Source of the DNA: Mucilaginibacter sp. cycad4 | Lineage (GTDB): Bacteria; Bacteroidota; Bacteroidia; Sphingobacteriales; Sphingobacteriaceae | DNA length: 64,000 nt | Direction of reading: 5' to 3' | Assembly: GCF_034263275.1 (NCBI RefSeq) | Contig: NZ_CP139559.1 | Location: 5,394,001-5,458,000, forward strand | Shown here: piece by piece, positions 63,050 through 64,000 of the stretch | Numbering within the stretch: the stretch's first letter is position 1 | Layout: every line of letters begins with the position of its first letter | Made by a program: the position numbers and the translations under genes | Notes under the pieces: generated by a model | Told to the model about the DNA's origin: nothing | What the model saw: only the letters and a program-made list of their open reading frames with translations | Database searches by the model: none

Positions 63050-64000
63050 GCCGGATTATAAAACGCATCTGGTTGCTGCTTATAGGGTTACTATTTTCGG
63101 TTCCCGGCTTTGGTCAAAGCATTAAAGGGACAGTGAAAGACAGCACCGGAAAACCGGTGCCTTATGCCACTGTTAACCTGAAAAACAACGCCACTAATGG
63201 TATTATAAATTATACCATTACCGATACCAAAGGCACCTACACTTTGCCGCTCCCGGCCAGCATACCGGTGAGCGGCCTGGTGGTCGAGGTGCGCTGTATA
63301 GGCTATAAAAACCAGAGCAAGGGCATTACGGATTTGCAGGCGCCGGTCGATTTCATTTTATCTGTTTCCATCAACCAGTTACAGGCCGTAGTGATCAAAA
63401 GCAGCCGGCCGGTGTTGCGTACAAACGGCGATACCCTAAGCTATAAAGTATCTGATTTCAGCAGCGTGCAGGACAGGGTTATTGGCGATGTGATCAAAAA
63501 ACTGCCGGGAATAACGGTTGCCGCTGATGGCAGGATCAGCTATAACAATAAACCGATCTCCAACCTGTACATTGGCGGTGATAACCTGTTGGACGATAAA
63601 TATAATATCGCTACCACTACCATTCCGCAGGGGGCGGTAGACCAGGTGCAGGTAATTCAAAACCACCAGCCTGTTAAAGTGCTTCAAAATAAAGTAATTA
63701 GCGATGATGTGGCGCTCAACCTCAGCTTCAAAAAAGGCGCTAAATTACAGATGGTGGGGCAAGAGAGCATCGGCGCGGGCTTACCAGGCAATTATGACGT
63801 GGATTTGAACGCCATGATGTTTAAGGATAAGTACAAAGCCATTAATTACCTCAAGGGCAATAACACAGGTAACGATCTGCAGCAGGACCTGGTATCGCAC
63901 AATTTTGCTGATTACATGCAGCGGATCGATAACGATGTACCGGCCACCATGCTATCGCTTGGATCGGTGAATGACCCGGCTTTATCGCGTAACCGGTATC
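63046..64000 (+). CDS. TonB-dependent receptor partner of GLPGLI (partial, cut by window end)
   Basis: Frame open from 63046 to the window end (318 codons). Starts MSRIIKRIWLLLIGLLFSVP, a signal peptide, then a carboxypeptidase-regulatory-like domain (IKGTVKDSTGKPVPYATVNL, about 23-110) and a plug-like domain (about 115-215: VIGDVIKKLPGITVAADGRI, GGDNLLDDKYNIATTTIPQG, NHQPVKVLQNKV), which is the GLPGLI-partner pattern. The barrel continues beyond the window. It is coupled to the GLPGLI gene by the 4-base overlap. Confidence 0.85.
   Translation, partial: MSRIIKRIWLLLIGLLFSVPGFGQSIKGTVKDSTGKPVPYATVNLKNNATNGIINYTITDTKGTYTLPLPASIPVSGLVVEVRCIGYKNQSKGITDLQAPVDFILSVSINQLQAVVIKSSRPVLRTNGDTLSYKVSDFSSVQDRVIGDVIKKLPGITVAADGRISYNNKPISNLYIGGDNLLDDKYNIATTTIPQGAVDQVQVIQNHQPVKVLQNKVISDDVALNLSFKKGAKLQMVGQESIGAGLPGNYDVDLNAMMFKDKYKAINYLKGNNTGNDLQQDLVSHNFADYMQRIDNDVPATMLSLGSVNDPALSRNRY

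Overview
The window reads as chromosome of a Bacteroidota bacterium of the Sphingobacteriaceae type, close to Mucilaginibacter or Pedobacter. This is an inference from gene content and style: several carboxypeptidase-regulatory plus TonB-plug plus outer-membrane-barrel proteins, MacB/FtsX permeases of about 800 residues, a GLPGLI/TonB-receptor pair, LytS/LytTR two-component proteins, ECF sigma signalling, plant-polysaccharide hydrolases (GH127, GH30), moderate GC, AT-rich leaders and few strong Shine-Dalgarno sites. No phage, plasmid or CRISPR locus is visible.

Layout. 0-10 kb: a secreted unknown, a MITE-like repeat, an acyltransferase, an ABM monooxygenase, a DUF1624 membrane protein, a barrel protein and a MacB-type permease. 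The permease lies between an initiator tRNA and a partial copy of that tRNA's tail. 10-18 kb: a second barrel protein; an ECF sigma factor divergent from a small membrane protein, each behind the same promoter motif; an NlpC/P60 peptidase; a GH127 arabinofuranosidase; a permease remnant; and a second initiator tRNA. 18-27 kb: housekeeping genes (era, der, S41 protease, murQ, Bax-inhibitor-like protein) with palindromic intergenic repeats. 27-34 kb: a methionine unit of SAM riboswitch, metH and metF, split by an ISAs1-type insertion with a 10-bp target duplication. 34-40 kb: two unfamiliar proteins, then a possible signalling set of small conserved protein, multi-spanning membrane protein, histidine kinase and NarL regulator. 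40-48.4 kb: AraC regulator, PhyH dioxygenase and, on the minus strand, a tight six-gene run ending in egtB and egtD. 48.5-56.2 kb: accessory genes separated by four copies of the tRNA-Glu tail and terminator, including an IS630-type element and a GH30 glycosidase. 56-64 kb: a 1223-residue fusion of a membrane AraC regulator with a MacB-type permease, a LytS/LytTR pair, and a GLPGLI protein followed by its receptor, cut by the window end.

The most interesting unit is 41.97-48.36 kb. Ergothioneine-type genes (egtD, egtB) are co-directional and nearly gapless with an OpuC-type transporter (ATPase plus permease/binding-protein fusion), a flavin disulfide reductase and a DUF427 protein. This suggests one operon for making, importing and perhaps recycling a histidine-betaine thiol. 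In the fused binding domain the two halves occur in reversed order compared with ordinary OpuC proteins, a circular permutation visible from motif order.

Three genes carry a one-base frame change at a poly-A run (DUF7660-like, ISAs1 and IS630 transposases). Ribosomal or polymerase slippage, real decay, and assembly error in homopolymers cannot be told apart from the sequence alone.
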